Source: Acidimicrobiia bacterium
Lineage (GTDB): Bacteria > Actinomycetota > Acidimicrobiia > Acidimicrobiales > Acidimicrobilacustridaceae
Length of the DNA: 50,860 nt
Reading direction: 5' to 3'
Assembly (NCBI GenBank): GCA_020832495.1
Contig: JAFIEP010000007.1
Location: 1 to 50,860 of the forward strand
The position numbers were made by a program, and so were the translations under genes. Below, one piece after another: positions 44,009 to 50,860 of the stretch; positions within the stretch are counted from its first letter, which is position 1, and each line of letters begins with the position of its first letter. The notes beneath the pieces were generated by a model. It searched no databases. It was not told the origin of the DNA and saw only the letters and a program-made list of their open reading frames with translations.

Positions 44009-44051
44009 CTGCGCGCAGCCAGGTACCCATGCGGTGGTTCAGTGCGCGCAG
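44009..44051. repeat. 43-bp palindromic repeat, copy 1
   Basis: Arms CTGCGCGCA and TGCGCGCAG pair over 9 bp around a 25-nt loop. The copy is identical to copy 2 over at least 44 bp, and the match continues to 57 bp with one mismatch. The copies are 81 bp apart. Confidence 0.75.
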
Positions 44052-44089
44052 AGCACGCCGGCGCCCGCGCCGCCGCTGGCCGGCTGGCA

Positions 44090-44132
44090 CTGCGCGCAGC
44101 CAGGTACCCATGCGGTGGTTCAGTGCGCGCAG
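44090..44132. repeat. 43-bp palindromic repeat, copy 2
   Basis: The stem here is longest: GCACTGCGCGCA (44087-44098) pairs perfectly with TGCGCGCAGTGC (44124-44135). Confidence 0.75.
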
Positions 44133-44200
44133 TGCACGCCGGCGCACAGCACTGCCGCCGGTCGCCGCAGAGCGGCCCCCGCCCCCGGTGCCCCCAGCTG

Positions 44201-44250
44201 GTTCGTGCGTACGTTCGCGAGGCTGTGGCACGCCGAACGTACGCACGAAC
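44201..44250. promoter_or_regulatory. perfect 17-bp inverted repeat upstream of mutY
   Basis: The left arm 44201-44217 (GTTCGTGCGTACGTTCG) and right arm 44234-44250 are exact reverse complements, separated by 16 nt. The right arm ends 13 nt before the mutY -10, covering the -35. Each arm holds CGTGCGTACGTTCG, two mismatches from the SOS core. It could be an operator or a hairpin. Confidence 0.6.
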
Positions 44251-44263
44251 GGCGGGGTGGCCC

Positions 44264-44269
44264 TACCGT
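44264..44269 (+). promoter_or_regulatory. leaderless -10 of mutY
   Basis: TACCGT, 6 nt before GTG 44276. This is what sets the mutY start inside a very long open frame. Confidence 0.55.
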
Positions 44270-44275
44270 GAGGCG

Positions 44276-45193
44276 GTGGCCCACCGCACCGAGCCCACTC
44301 GGGCCGGACTCGACCCCTCAGTACCCGTGGCGGAGCTCCGGCGGACGTTGCTCGAGTGGTGGGCGGCCACTCGCCGGGACCTGCCGTGGCGCCGCACCCG
44401 CGACGGCTGGGCGGTGTTGGTCAGCGAGGTGATGCTGCAACAGACCCAGGTGGCCCGGGTGATCCCGCGCTTCGAGGCGTTCATGGCCCGCTTCGGTGAC
44501 CCGGCCACCTGTGCGGCGGCGCCGGTGGCGGCGGTGATCGACAAGTGGCACGGCCTCGGCTACAACCGGCGGGCGGTGGCCCTGCACGCCGCAGCGACGG
44601 CGTGTGTGGACCGCCACGACGGTGTCGTGCCGGCCCAGCTGGAGGCCTTGCTGGCCCTGCCCGGGGTGGGGCCCTACACGGCGCGGGCGGTGGCGGCCTT
44701 CGCCCATGAGTGCGACGTCGGGGTGGTGGACACCAACGTGGGTCGCATCCTGGCCCGCCTGGGCGGCCGGTCGCTGCGGCCGGCCGAGGCGCAGACCATC
44801 GCCGACGCCCTGGTGCCGCCGGGCGAGGCGTGGGCGTGGAACCAGGCGATGATGGATCTCGGGGCGGGCGTGTGCGTCCGCACGCAGCCCCGGTGCGACC
44901 AGTGTCCGGTGCGAGCCTGCTGCGCCTGGCAGGGCCAGCCCGCCGACGCCGATCCGGCGGACGGTTCGGCGGGGGTTGGGCGCGGCCAGTCGCGCTTTGC
45001 CGGCTCCGATCGTCAGGGGCGGGGCCGACTGGTGGATGGCCTGCGTCGCCAGCCGATGGTGACCGCCGCTGATCTGGCCGAGGTGGCCGGGTGGCCCGAC
45101 GACCCCGAGCGTGCCCGGCGGGTGGCGGCCACGCTGGTGGCCGACGGTCTGGCCCGCTGGGACGACGACGGCGGGCTGCGCCGCGCCGGGTGA
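44276..45193 (+). CDS. mutY: A/G-specific adenine glycosylase
   Basis: A 305-residue base-excision-repair enzyme that removes adenine mispaired with 8-oxoguanine. The catalytic Glu is E51 in SEVMLQQTQ. The helix-hairpin-helix is LPGVGPYTARAVAAFA, ending near residue 143, and the catalytic Asp is D152 in VDTNVGRI. The iron-sulfur loop has Cys200, Cys207, Cys210 and Cys216 (C-x6-C-x2-C-x5-C). After residue 225 the sequence is short and lacks the NUDIX-like 8-oxoG recognition domain of Escherichia coli MutY. The C-terminal 75 residues instead resemble a small winged-helix or Fur-like end. It ends 3 nt from the convergent hydrolase gene. Confidence 0.92.
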   Translation: MAHRTEPTRAGLDPSVPVAELRRTLLEWWAATRRDLPWRRTRDGWAVLVSEVMLQQTQVARVIPRFEAFMARFGDPATCAAAPVAAVIDKWHGLGYNRRAVALHAAATACVDRHDGVVPAQLEALLALPGVGPYTARAVAAFAHECDVGVVDTNVGRILARLGGRSLRPAEAQTIADALVPPGEAWAWNQAMMDLGAGVCVRTQPRCDQCPVRACCAWQGQPADADPADGSAGVGRGQSRFAGSDRQGRGRLVDGLRRQPMVTAADLAEVAGWPDDPERARRVAATLVADGLARWDDDGGLRRAG

Positions 45194-45196
45194 CGC

Positions 45197-46102
45197 TCAG
45201 TCCGTGGCGGTGAGGAAGTCGCAGACCAGGCGGTTCACCACGTCGGGCCGTTCCACCTGCAGGAAGTGGCCGGCGTCGTCGACGATCTCCACCCGCGACG
45301 CCGGGTGGGGGAGCGCGGCCGCCACGGCGTCGCCCACCATCTCCACCCCGAGGCAGCCGTCGTTGCGGCCGTGCAGGTAAAGGGTGGGTTGCGGGGTGGG
45401 CTGTTGGGTGGCGGCCTGGGCGGCGGCGTAGCGCTCCTGGTGAACGCTGGGGTCGAACATGGCCCGGTAGTAGCCGAGCGCGGCGGTCAGGTTCGCCGGG
45501 TCGGCCAGGGCCGCCTTCACTGCGGGGGTGTCGGCGGCGGGATCGTGGCCCGGGGACCAGGTGCGCCACAGGTGGTCGATGAAGTCCATGTCGTCGGCGG
45601 GCACCACCATCTCGGGCAGGCCCGGCATCTGGAAGAACCAGATGTACCAACTGCGGGCCAACTGGGTGGGTGTCAGCATGCCGGTGGTCAGCGCCGCAGC
45701 CGGCGGCACCGACATGGCCACCACCCGGCGCCACCGCTCGGGGGCCACCGCGGCCGCTCCGTAGGTGGCGAACGCCCCCCAGTCGTGGCCGATGAGCACG
45801 GCGTCGCCGTCACCGTCGAGGGCCTCGTGCAGGGCCACGGCATCGTGGGCCAACGCCCCGGTCTGGTAGGCGCCGTCGGCGGGAACCGCCGTGGGGGCGT
45901 AGCCCCGCAGGTAGGGGGCGACCGCCCGGTAACCGGCGTCGGCCAGCGCCGGCAGCAGGTGGCGCCACGAGTGGGGCGTGTCGGGGAAGCCGTGCAGGCA
46001 CACCGCCAGCGGGCCGTCGCCGCAGCTGAGGTAGGCCACGTCGAGCCCGTCGGCGTCGATGGTGGCGTCGGTGATGGGGGTGGAGGCGGGACCGTCGCTC
46101 AT
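45197..46102 (-). CDS. alpha/beta hydrolase, epoxide-hydrolase-like
   Basis: A 301-residue alpha/beta hydrolase. The oxyanion region is HGFPDTPHSWRHL (near residue 37) and the nucleophile is Asp107 in GHDWGAF, the epoxide hydrolase/dehalogenase form. The acid is probably in HGRNDGCLG and the general base in DDAGHFLQVERP near residue 280. The cap domain has WYIWFFQMPGLPE near residue 155, common in actinobacterial epoxide hydrolases. Epoxide or haloalkane substrates are both possible. ATG 46102 is leaderless after TACAGT (46110-46115) with 7 nt spacing. Confidence 0.88.
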   Translation of the reverse strand: MSDGPASTPITDATIDADGLDVAYLSCGDGPLAVCLHGFPDTPHSWRHLLPALADAGYRAVAPYLRGYAPTAVPADGAYQTGALAHDAVALHEALDGDGDAVLIGHDWGAFATYGAAAVAPERWRRVVAMSVPPAAALTTGMLTPTQLARSWYIWFFQMPGLPEMVVPADDMDFIDHLWRTWSPGHDPAADTPAVKAALADPANLTAALGYYRAMFDPSVHQERYAAAQAATQQPTPQPTLYLHGRNDGCLGVEMVGDAVAAALPHPASRVEIVDDAGHFLQVERPDVVNRLVCDFLTATD

Positions 46103-46109
46103 GGGTCGA

Positions 46110-46115
46110 ACTGTA
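46110..46115 (-). promoter_or_regulatory. leaderless -10 of epoxide-hydrolase-like gene
   Basis: TACAGT on the minus strand, 7 nt before ATG 46102. Confidence 0.5.
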
Positions 46116-46337
46116 GGACAGGGCCCGACCGGCGACCGGCGCCGCCCGACGGCCGGGCGGCAGCTGCGACGCCTGTCACACGACGAGCCGGACCCCGCCG
46201 CCGGTGACTACCCTGAGTGACGAGCGGATGAACGGTGATTGCCAGTAGGTGACCATTGTCAACCGCCACCCGCTGTTCGGGCTCCGAGCCCGGACGGGTT
46301 CTCGACGAGCGCAGGGGGCTGCGCCGGGGGTGAGACC

Positions 46338-47225
46338 ATGATCGTGAGCTTCTACGGAGTGCGAGGGTCGACACCGTGTGGTTGCGCGTCCAACGAGCGC
46401 TACGGGGGCAACACGTCGTGCGTCGTGGTCGAACAGCGCGGCAGCGACCCGGTGGTGCTCGACATGGGAACCGGCCTGCGCTTCTTCGGCGAAGCCCTCC
46501 CCCCTGATGAGACGTTCCGTGGCCATGCGCTCGTGACGCACCTGCACTGGGATCACGTGCAGGGTCTGCCGTTCTTCCCGCCGCTGCACCGCCCTGGCGC
46601 CCGCCTCGACGTCTACGGGCCGCCCCAGGAGTCGGGCAGCCTGGCCGACGCCTTCGACGGGTTCGTGAACCCGCCCTACTTCCCGGTGAGCGTGCGGGAC
46701 CTCGTCGGTGACGTCACCTTCAGCGAACTCGACGAAGGTGAGCACGCCGTGGGTGACGCCAAGGTCACCGTGCGGCGCATACCCCACATCGGGCCCACCA
46801 ACGGCTACCGGGTGAGCTTCGGGGAGGCGTCGATGGCCTTCGTGCCCGACCACCAACAACCCCACGACGGCTCCCTCGAGGTCGACCCGGCGGTCATCGA
46901 GTTGTGTTCGGGTGTCGACCTGTTGGTGCACGACGCCCAGTACACCCCCGAGGAGTTCGCCCAGAAGTCCACCTGGGGCCACTGCACCATCGAGTACGCC
47001 CTGGCGGTGGCGGCCAAGGCCGGTGCCCGGCGACTGGCGCTGTTCCACCACGACCCCACCCACGACGACGCCACCCTCGACCGTCTGCTCGACGAGGCCC
47101 GCCACCATCCGCTGGCCGCCCACCTCGAGGAGGTGATCTGCGCCCAGGAAGGCCTGTCGGTCGACCTGAGCGGTGTCACCGTCCCAGCGGGCGGACAGCG
47201 GCCGGTAGGTTGGAGTCATGAGTGA
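46338..47225 (+). CDS. metallo-beta-lactamase-fold hydrolase
   Basis: A 295-residue MBL-fold protein. It starts VSFYGVRGSTPCG, the typical beginning of the phnP/RNase Z-like group that often works on phosphodiester substrates. The metal motif is THLHWDHVQG (H-x-H-x-D-H, near residue 67). Later ligands include VPDHQ, HDAQYTPEE and LFHHDPTHDD (near residue 240). It probably binds two zinc ions. The start has a GGGGGTGAG ribosome site about 6 nt upstream. Its end overlaps the flavin reductase start by 8 nt. Substrate unknown; a cyclic nucleotide or RNA role is only a guess. The 235-nt spacer upstream has no other gene. Confidence 0.85.
   Translation: MIVSFYGVRGSTPCGCASNERYGGNTSCVVVEQRGSDPVVLDMGTGLRFFGEALPPDETFRGHALVTHLHWDHVQGLPFFPPLHRPGARLDVYGPPQESGSLADAFDGFVNPPYFPVSVRDLVGDVTFSELDEGEHAVGDAKVTVRRIPHIGPTNGYRVSFGEASMAFVPDHQQPHDGSLEVDPAVIELCSGVDLLVHDAQYTPEEFAQKSTWGHCTIEYALAVAAKAGARRLALFHHDPTHDDATLDRLLDEARHHPLAAHLEEVICAQEGLSVDLSGVTVPAGGQRPVGWSHE
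47206..47211 (+). promoter_or_regulatory. leaderless -10 of flavin reductase gene
   Basis: TAGGTT, 6 nt before ATG 47218, lies inside the end of the previous coding region. Confidence 0.5.
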
Positions 47226-47718
47226 TCTCGACGCGCCAGCCGACTCCATCGACGCCGCTCGCTTCCGCCAGGTACTGGGCCATTTCCCCACCGGGGTGAC
47301 GGTGGTGACCACCATGGCCGACGGCAAACCCGCCGGGTTGGCCGTCGGGTCGTTCTGTTCGCTGTCGCTCGATCCGCCCCAGGTGCTGTTCTGCGCCGGG
47401 TCGCAGAGTTCCACCTTCGCCAAGATCCGCGACGCCGGATCGTTCTGCGTGAACATCCTGGCCGAGGACCAAGAAGACGTCTGTCGGGTATTTGCCGGCA
47501 AAGCAGCTGACAAGTTCGAAGGCCTGGGTTGGAAGCACTCGTCGACGGGCAACCCGGTGTTGAACGGTGTGTTGGCCACCATCGACTGTTCGCTCGAGAA
47601 CGCCATCGAGAGCGGCGACCACCACATCGTCATCGGCGCCGTGGAGGGCCTCGAGTTGCACCACGAGGGCGACCCGCTGCTGTTCTTCCGAGGCGGCTAC
47701 GGCCGTTTCGAACGCTGA
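47218..47718 (+). CDS. flavin reductase-like FMN-binding protein
   Basis: A 166-residue flavin reductase of the HpaC/NtaB split-barrel type, which supplies reduced FMN or FAD to a partner monooxygenase or acts as a diaphorase. Typical blocks are FPTGVTVVTTMADGKPAGLAVGSF (about 23-46), SLSLDPPQVLFCA and GSFCVNILAEDQE near residue 75. The C-terminus, ending HHEGDPLLFFRGGYG, is standard. No monooxygenase partner is adjacent. It begins leaderless after TAGGTT and overlaps the MBL gene by 8 nt; the carbonic anhydrase gene follows after 1 nt. Confidence 0.88.
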   Translation: MSDLDAPADSIDAARFRQVLGHFPTGVTVVTTMADGKPAGLAVGSFCSLSLDPPQVLFCAGSQSSTFAKIRDAGSFCVNILAEDQEDVCRVFAGKAADKFEGLGWKHSSTGNPVLNGVLATIDCSLENAIESGDHHIVIGAVEGLELHHEGDPLLFFRGGYGRFER

Positions 47719-47719
47719 C

Positions 47720-48241
47720 GTGGCCATCTACGCGCTCGGCGACGTCGAGCCGACCATCGATCCCACCGCCTATGTGCATCCCGACGCCGTGATCATCGGC
47801 GACGTGCGGCTCGGCCCCGGTGCCTCGGTGTGGCCGTGCGCGGTGCTGCGCGGCGACGAGAGCCACATTGCCATCGGCGCCGACACGTCGGTGCAGGACG
47901 GCTCAGTGCTGCACTGCACCGACCGGCTGCCCACGGTGGTGGGGGACCGTTGCGTCATCGGCCACATCGTGCACCTCGAAGGGTGTGAGGTGCGCGACGG
48001 CGCTCTGGTGGGCAACGGGTCGGTGGTACTGCACGAAGCGGTCATCGGCGAAGGGGCGCTCGTCGGGTCCAACGCCGTGGTCACCGCCAAGATGGTGGTA
48101 CCGCCCGGGGCCATGGCCTTGGGCATCCCGGCCAAGATCCGCGAGACAGCCGAGGTGCCGGGGTGGATCATCGAGGCCACGGCGCAGACCTACGTGCACC
48201 GGGCCACCCGCTACCGCAACGAGCTCCGCCGCCTCGACTGA
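47720..48241 (+). CDS. gamma carbonic anhydrase family protein
   Basis: A 173-residue left-handed beta-helix protein of the gamma-CA/YrdA family. The hexapeptide repeats (such as AVIIGDVRLGPGASVW and GDRCVIGHIVHLEG) are clear, and the three metal-binding histidines lie in LHCTDR, IGHIVH and HLEG. Many YrdA-type members have lost activity; the acidic loop of true Cam is absent, so CO2 hydration is uncertain. GTG 47720 starts one base after the flavin reductase stop, so it belongs to the same transcript. Confidence 0.85.
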   Translation: MAIYALGDVEPTIDPTAYVHPDAVIIGDVRLGPGASVWPCAVLRGDESHIAIGADTSVQDGSVLHCTDRLPTVVGDRCVIGHIVHLEGCEVRDGALVGNGSVVLHEAVIGEGALVGSNAVVTAKMVVPPGAMALGIPAKIRETAEVPGWIIEATAQTYVHRATRYRNELRRLD

Positions 48242-48248
48242 GCGGGCG

Positions 48249-48254
48249 TACGCT
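48249..48254 (+). promoter_or_regulatory. leaderless-type -10 upstream of small ORFs
   Basis: TACGCT, 7 nt before GTG 48262. This may drive the 48410-49048 gene pair with a long leader, or a small ORF starting at 48262. Confidence 0.4.
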
Positions 48255-48261
48255 GGTCGAC

Positions 48262-48477
48262 GTGTTGGTGACCCTCGATCTCCCGGAGGCAGTGATGCAG
48301 CGCTCCGTCGCCGGACGGGCCACGGCAACGTCGGATTGCGCTGTCGTCGGGCCGTGTCGGCGGGGGTCATCCGATCTACCTCTGTCGAACCCGACGATCA
48401 GAAGGCACAATGGAGCCTGTGAGCACCATTGGCGAAGAGCTGATCGAACAACGCCGTCGCCGGCGTCGAGCCGGTGA
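48262..48477 (+). CDS. questionable 71-aa ORF after a leaderless promoter
   Basis: Opens with GTG 7 nt after TACGCT and begins LVTLDLPEAVMQRSVAG, which looks like a short helix. The rest is Arg/His/Ser-rich and overlaps the 48410 gene in another frame, so it may be only a leader. No homologue recognised. Confidence 0.2.
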   Translation: MLVTLDLPEAVMQRSVAGRATATSDCAVVGPCRRGSSDLPLSNPTIRRHNGACEHHWRRADRTTPSPASSR

Positions 48478-48619
48478 TCCCCGCATCAGCCCCGAAGGTC
48501 GCGAGCTGCTGCTGCGGATGACGACCGGGGACCTGATGGACGAGTTCCAGGCCGCCCTCGACGCCGACCCGGCCGCCGACCCCGCCCTGGGTGGCCACGA
48601 CAGCGACGACGACGTCTGA
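48410..48619 (+). CDS. small basic-acidic protein, antitoxin-like (tentative)
   Basis: A 69-residue protein. The N-terminal half is very basic (EQRRRRRRAGDPR) and may bind nucleic acid; the C-terminal half is acidic, with TTGDLMDEFQAALDADPAAD. This shape, basic DNA-binding front and acidic partner-binding tail, fits a type II antitoxin. ATG 48410 has AAGG about 4 nt upstream; GTG 48419 is an alternative. It ends 9 nt before a 139-residue gene. I know no family for it; the pairing is the main reason for the call. Confidence 0.4.
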   Translation: MEPVSTIGEELIEQRRRRRRAGDPRISPEGRELLLRMTTGDLMDEFQAALDADPAADPALGGHDSDDDV

Positions 48620-48628
48620 GCTGCAGTT

Positions 48629-49048
48629 GTGCTGGTGATCGACGAGTACCTGCCCGTGCGCGTCCTGGTCGGAGTCCGCCCTCCCGAGCTCGGCGAGGAC
48701 GAACCCCTGGCTCTGCCCGCCTACCGGCACTACCGGCTCCTTCAGCGCATCCACGCCCCTGGCACCGGCCAGCTCTCGGGTCTGCTCGCTGACAGTGACC
48801 AGCAAGCCATCCGCCGCCCCCACCCTGAGGTCCTCCAGATTCTCGACCCCCGCCCACTACTCGACGAGGCCGCCGCCATCGGCGCCCGCTACCGCTCGGC
48901 GGGCCTGCTCGTCGGCGAAACCCTCGCCGCTGGGCTCACCTACGGCCGTCAGCTCTGGTTCGGCACCTCCCGCAACATTGGTGAGCGTCTCGGCGAGATC
49001 GCCACCGACCTTCGCATCGCCATCCACGTTGCCGATCCCACCCCCTGA
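48629..49048 (+). CDS. PIN-like toxin candidate (tentative)
   Basis: A 139-residue protein. It starts MLVIDEYLPVRVL, with the hydrophobic strand plus acidic residue (Asp5) of a PIN nuclease. The later segment LVGETLAAGLTYGRQLWFG (about 94-112) matches the PIN helix-strand with Glu97. The expected acidic T-x-D motif reads GTSRN, so the active site may be incomplete. The C-terminus, IATDLRIAIHVADP, is a normal PIN end. Together with the preceding small gene it resembles a VapBC-like pair, but the family is not one I can name. The start is GTG 48629. Confidence 0.45.
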   Translation: MLVIDEYLPVRVLVGVRPPELGEDEPLALPAYRHYRLLQRIHAPGTGQLSGLLADSDQQAIRRPHPEVLQILDPRPLLDEAAAIGARYRSAGLLVGETLAAGLTYGRQLWFGTSRNIGERLGEIATDLRIAIHVADPTP

Positions 49049-49272
49049 ACCCGACGACCCGCCAGCCAATATCCCGGTCGACGAGGCATCTCACAGATCC
49101 TTCTCGTCCACGGGCTGCCCTCGCCCAGCGGCGCTGCCGCCCGGCGCCTGTCGCCAAGCTGCCGTTGTGTTCAGGAGGTGACCTCCGCCTGCTGCGATGC
49201 CGGCCAACGATTGCACCCGCACGGTGATCCGTGGGGTCGCAGCGCCCTCGGGGGTGTCGAGAGGGGACGACC
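49049..49272. other. spacer before broken lipoprotein gene
   Basis: No gene is seen. GGAGGT-g-ACCTCC (49174-49186) is a 13-bp palindrome containing a perfect anti-16S site but no start codon at a usable distance. Confidence 0.35.
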
Positions 49273-50443
49273 ATGCGCACGTTCGTGTTCGCACTGTTGG
49301 GCGCGCTGGCTGCCGGGATGGTGGCCTGCGACGACGACGACGGCGACTCGGCCACCACCGCACCTGAGGCCAATGACGACGGCGGCGCCGAGACGGGCGG
49401 TGATCCCGACGGCACCGATCCACTGCCGCCGCTGCCCGACCACGTGGCGTTGCCCATCGTGTTCGTGCACGGCTTTGCCGGCTCGGCCCAGCAGTCCGAG
49501 TCGCAGGCCATGCGTTTCGTGGCCAACGGCTACCCGGCCGATCGCATCGTGGCCTACGACCACGACGGCCGGCATCGACCTCGAGGCGTACACCGCAGGC
49601 CTCGACGAGGTGATCGCCGACACCCTCGACCGCCACGACGCCGAGCAGATCTACCTGGTGGGCGACGAAGCGGAGGAGACCGACATCGTTGCCCAACGCG
49701 ACGCGGTGGTGCTGTCGGGCCGTGCGGTGGAGTTCCCGGCCAACACCGGCCGGGCCGGGGTGACCCTCGACGTGTGGGAGGTGGACGCGGAGTCCGGCCA
49801 GCGCGTCGACGACGACCCGCACGCCACCTTCGAGGTGGGCCCCGACGGCGAATGGGGACCCGTCGAGGTGGCCACCGCCGTGCCCTACGAATGGGTGCTG
49901 TCGACCGATGACACCGAGGTGCAGCACCACCTGTACTTGCAGCCCTACCTGCGCAGCAGCCACCTGGTGCGGCTGCTGTCGTCGGAACCCGACGGCGACA
50001 CCCGCACGAACACGAACGTGGGCAGCGACCATTCGGCGCTGGTGGTGATGCGCATGCGCGAGTGGTACGCCACCGGCCGGGGCGACACCGACGGCGCCCG
50101 GCCCGACGTGTTGGAGGTGGTGGTGCGCCACGGCGACACCGAGACCGACGCCGTCGACGTGATCAGCGAGTTCGTGGGCAACGGCACCATCGGCCTGCAC
50201 CTCCACGACGGCGCCGACGCCGTGGAGGAGAGCACCCTCGAGCCGTTGCCGTGGTTCTCCGAGCAGCCGTTCCAGAGCGGCATCGACGTGTTCCTGCCCG
50301 CCTCCGCCGACGGGGCGGGCACCATCTCGGTGACCAACCTGCCCCGTGGCGACGCCGAGCGGCCGCAGGTCATCAATGTGGCCAACTGGCCGTCGGACAC
50401 CCACACCATCAGCGTGGTGTTCGCCGACTTCGCCGTCGACTGA
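49273..50443 (+). pseudogene. broken lipase-type alpha/beta hydrolase lipoprotein
   Basis: A secreted hydrolase gene with two faults. It begins well: ATG 49273 with GAGGGG upstream, signal peptide and lipobox MVAC (Cys19), an acidic linker, then VALPIVFVHGFAGSAQQSE, the start of an esterase/lipase fold. At about 49566 the reading frame shifts (probably one extra G in GACGGCC), and the expected protein continues in the next frame as GIDLEAYTAGLDEVIADTL. After YLVG the catalytic GHSxG and the rest of the core are missing. The sequence jumps to DEAEETDIVAQRDAVVLSGRAVEFP, the linker before the C-terminal beta domain. The end, up to 50443, is intact. Two independent lesions point to a pseudogene; the frameshift alone could be an error. 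Confidence 0.75.
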
Positions 50444-50467
50444 GCAGGGGGCGAGCGTTCAGGCCGG

Positions 50468-50860
50468 TCAGCTACCGGAGTACAGCCAGGGGCCCGGGCC
50501 CCACGGCAGGTTCCGCACCACGCTGAACACCACGAGCACGCCCACCAGTACCGGCACCATCCACGGTCGGGTGGGCAGCTTGGGCAGGCGCACGCCCCAC
50601 GGCACCAGGAACCACTGGAGCATGGCGTAGGCCACCAACGGGGCGGCGGCCAATACCAAGATGTTGTGCCCGGCCGCCCGCTCCATGTCGAGGTTCAACA
50701 TGGCGTGCGTGGCCCGCAGGCCGCCGCACAGCGCACAGTCGGTGCCGGTGAGCGCCCGCAGCGGACACAGCGGGTAGACGCCGCCTTCGCTGGGATCGAG
50801 CGACGCCGTGTAGAGACAGGCCGCACCCAGCCCCGCAGCGCCCAACCCGGCGGTCAGCTT
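50468..50860 (-). CDS. DUF2752 membrane protein (partial, cut by right edge)
   Basis: At least 130 codons are seen. The frame stays open to the edge, so the true start lies outside. The DUF2752 motif is clear: CPLRALTGTDCALCGGLR, i.e. C-P-x5-T-G-x2-C-x2-C-G with the following Arg. Two or three membrane helices follow, including NILVLAAAPLVAYAMLQWFLV and VPVLVGVLVVFSVV, and the C-terminus ends PGPWLYSGS. Function unknown; family members sit in the cytoplasmic membrane. It converges with the broken lipoprotein gene across 24 nt. Confidence 0.85.
   Translation of the reverse strand, partial: KLTAGLGAAGLGAACLYTASLDPSEGGVYPLCPLRALTGTDCALCGGLRATHAMLNLDMERAAGHNILVLAAAPLVAYAMLQWFLVPWGVRLPKLPTRPWMVPVLVGVLVVFSVVRNLPWGPGPWLYSGS

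Larger units (their letters stand above)
43863..44263. other. repeat-rich spacer between GGDEF-EAL and mutY
   Basis: No gene is seen in these 400 bp. The order is: tandem repeats (43892-43964), two copies of a 43-bp palindromic repeat (44009-44051, 44090-44132), and a 17-bp perfect inverted repeat (44201-44250). Confidence 0.6.

Noticed and set aside
41201-44275. Plus-strand frame continuous with mutY from 41201
   Set aside because: The part before GTG 44276 is antisense to the GGDEF-EAL gene and crosses the repeats. The MutY fold begins only after the leaderless start.
49173-49199. Perfect Shine-Dalgarno AGGAGGTGA
   Set aside because: It is inside a palindrome and the nearest ATG (49197) is about 18 nt away with no gene-like frame, so it is probably chance.

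Overview
The window is high-GC DNA from an actinobacterium, most likely of the class Acidimicrobiia (Ilumatobacter/Microthrix-like). The inference rests on several things: the DUF501-Ppx gene pair, a monomeric NADP isocitrate dehydrogenase, a CAP lipoprotein with Ilumatobacter-style SLH repeats, a DUF222-HNH (13E12-type) gene, a GalE2/Rv0502-like gene pair, and many GTG starts. It looks like ordinary chromosome. I found no rRNA, CRISPR array, insertion sequence, prophage or plasmid module. One tRNA gene (Leu, anticodon UAA) is present.

Layout. 0-0.3 kb: gene-free DNA with a tandem repeat and a diverged palindromic repeat. 0.3-4.2 kb: DUF6941, DUF501, Ppx/GppA, a class V aminotransferase and a GNAT acetyltransferase. 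4.3-9.5 kb: crotonase, SDR epimerase and acyltransferase (minus strand), MFS exporter, and a PD-(D/E)XK nuclease. 9.6-17.2 kb: a small conserved-looking protein, a CAP/SLH lipoprotein, an FHA-FHA-protease membrane protein, a carotenoid oxygenase and isocitrate dehydrogenase. 17.4-24.4 kb: a six-gene Liv-type ABC importer operon with an embedded acyl-CoA synthetase, closed by a strong terminator hairpin. 24.5-35 kb: methyltransferase, tRNA-Leu, HExxH peptidase, a di-iron ferritin-like protein divergent from an SDR, FumC, and a run of small plus-strand genes ending in dienelactone hydrolase, convergent with the HNH gene. 35-43.8 kb: two c-di-GMP proteins flanking a P450, a TetR regulator and an acyl-CoA dehydrogenase. 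43.8-44.3 kb: repeat-rich spacer. 44.3-48.2 kb: MutY, an epoxide-hydrolase-like protein, a metallo-beta-lactamase-fold protein, flavin reductase and gamma carbonic anhydrase. 48.2-50.9 kb: a possible toxin-antitoxin-like pair, a broken lipase-type lipoprotein gene and a DUF2752 membrane protein cut by the right edge.

How the genes work together. The clearest unit is the importer operon, where uptake of an organic acid could be coupled to CoA activation. Crotonase, acyl-CoA dehydrogenase, P450, SDRs and hydrolases fit a lipid- or sterol-using heterotroph. Gene starts were chosen largely from a recurring signal: a TANNNT -10 hexamer exactly 6-7 nt before ATG or GTG, which implies that many transcripts here are leaderless. 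The most interesting non-coding signals are a 36-codon leaderless ORF before ppx, a LexA-like box on the HNH promoter, a 43-bp palindromic repeat family, and perfect inverted repeats at the promoters of mutY, the acyl-CoA dehydrogenase and the di-iron protein.
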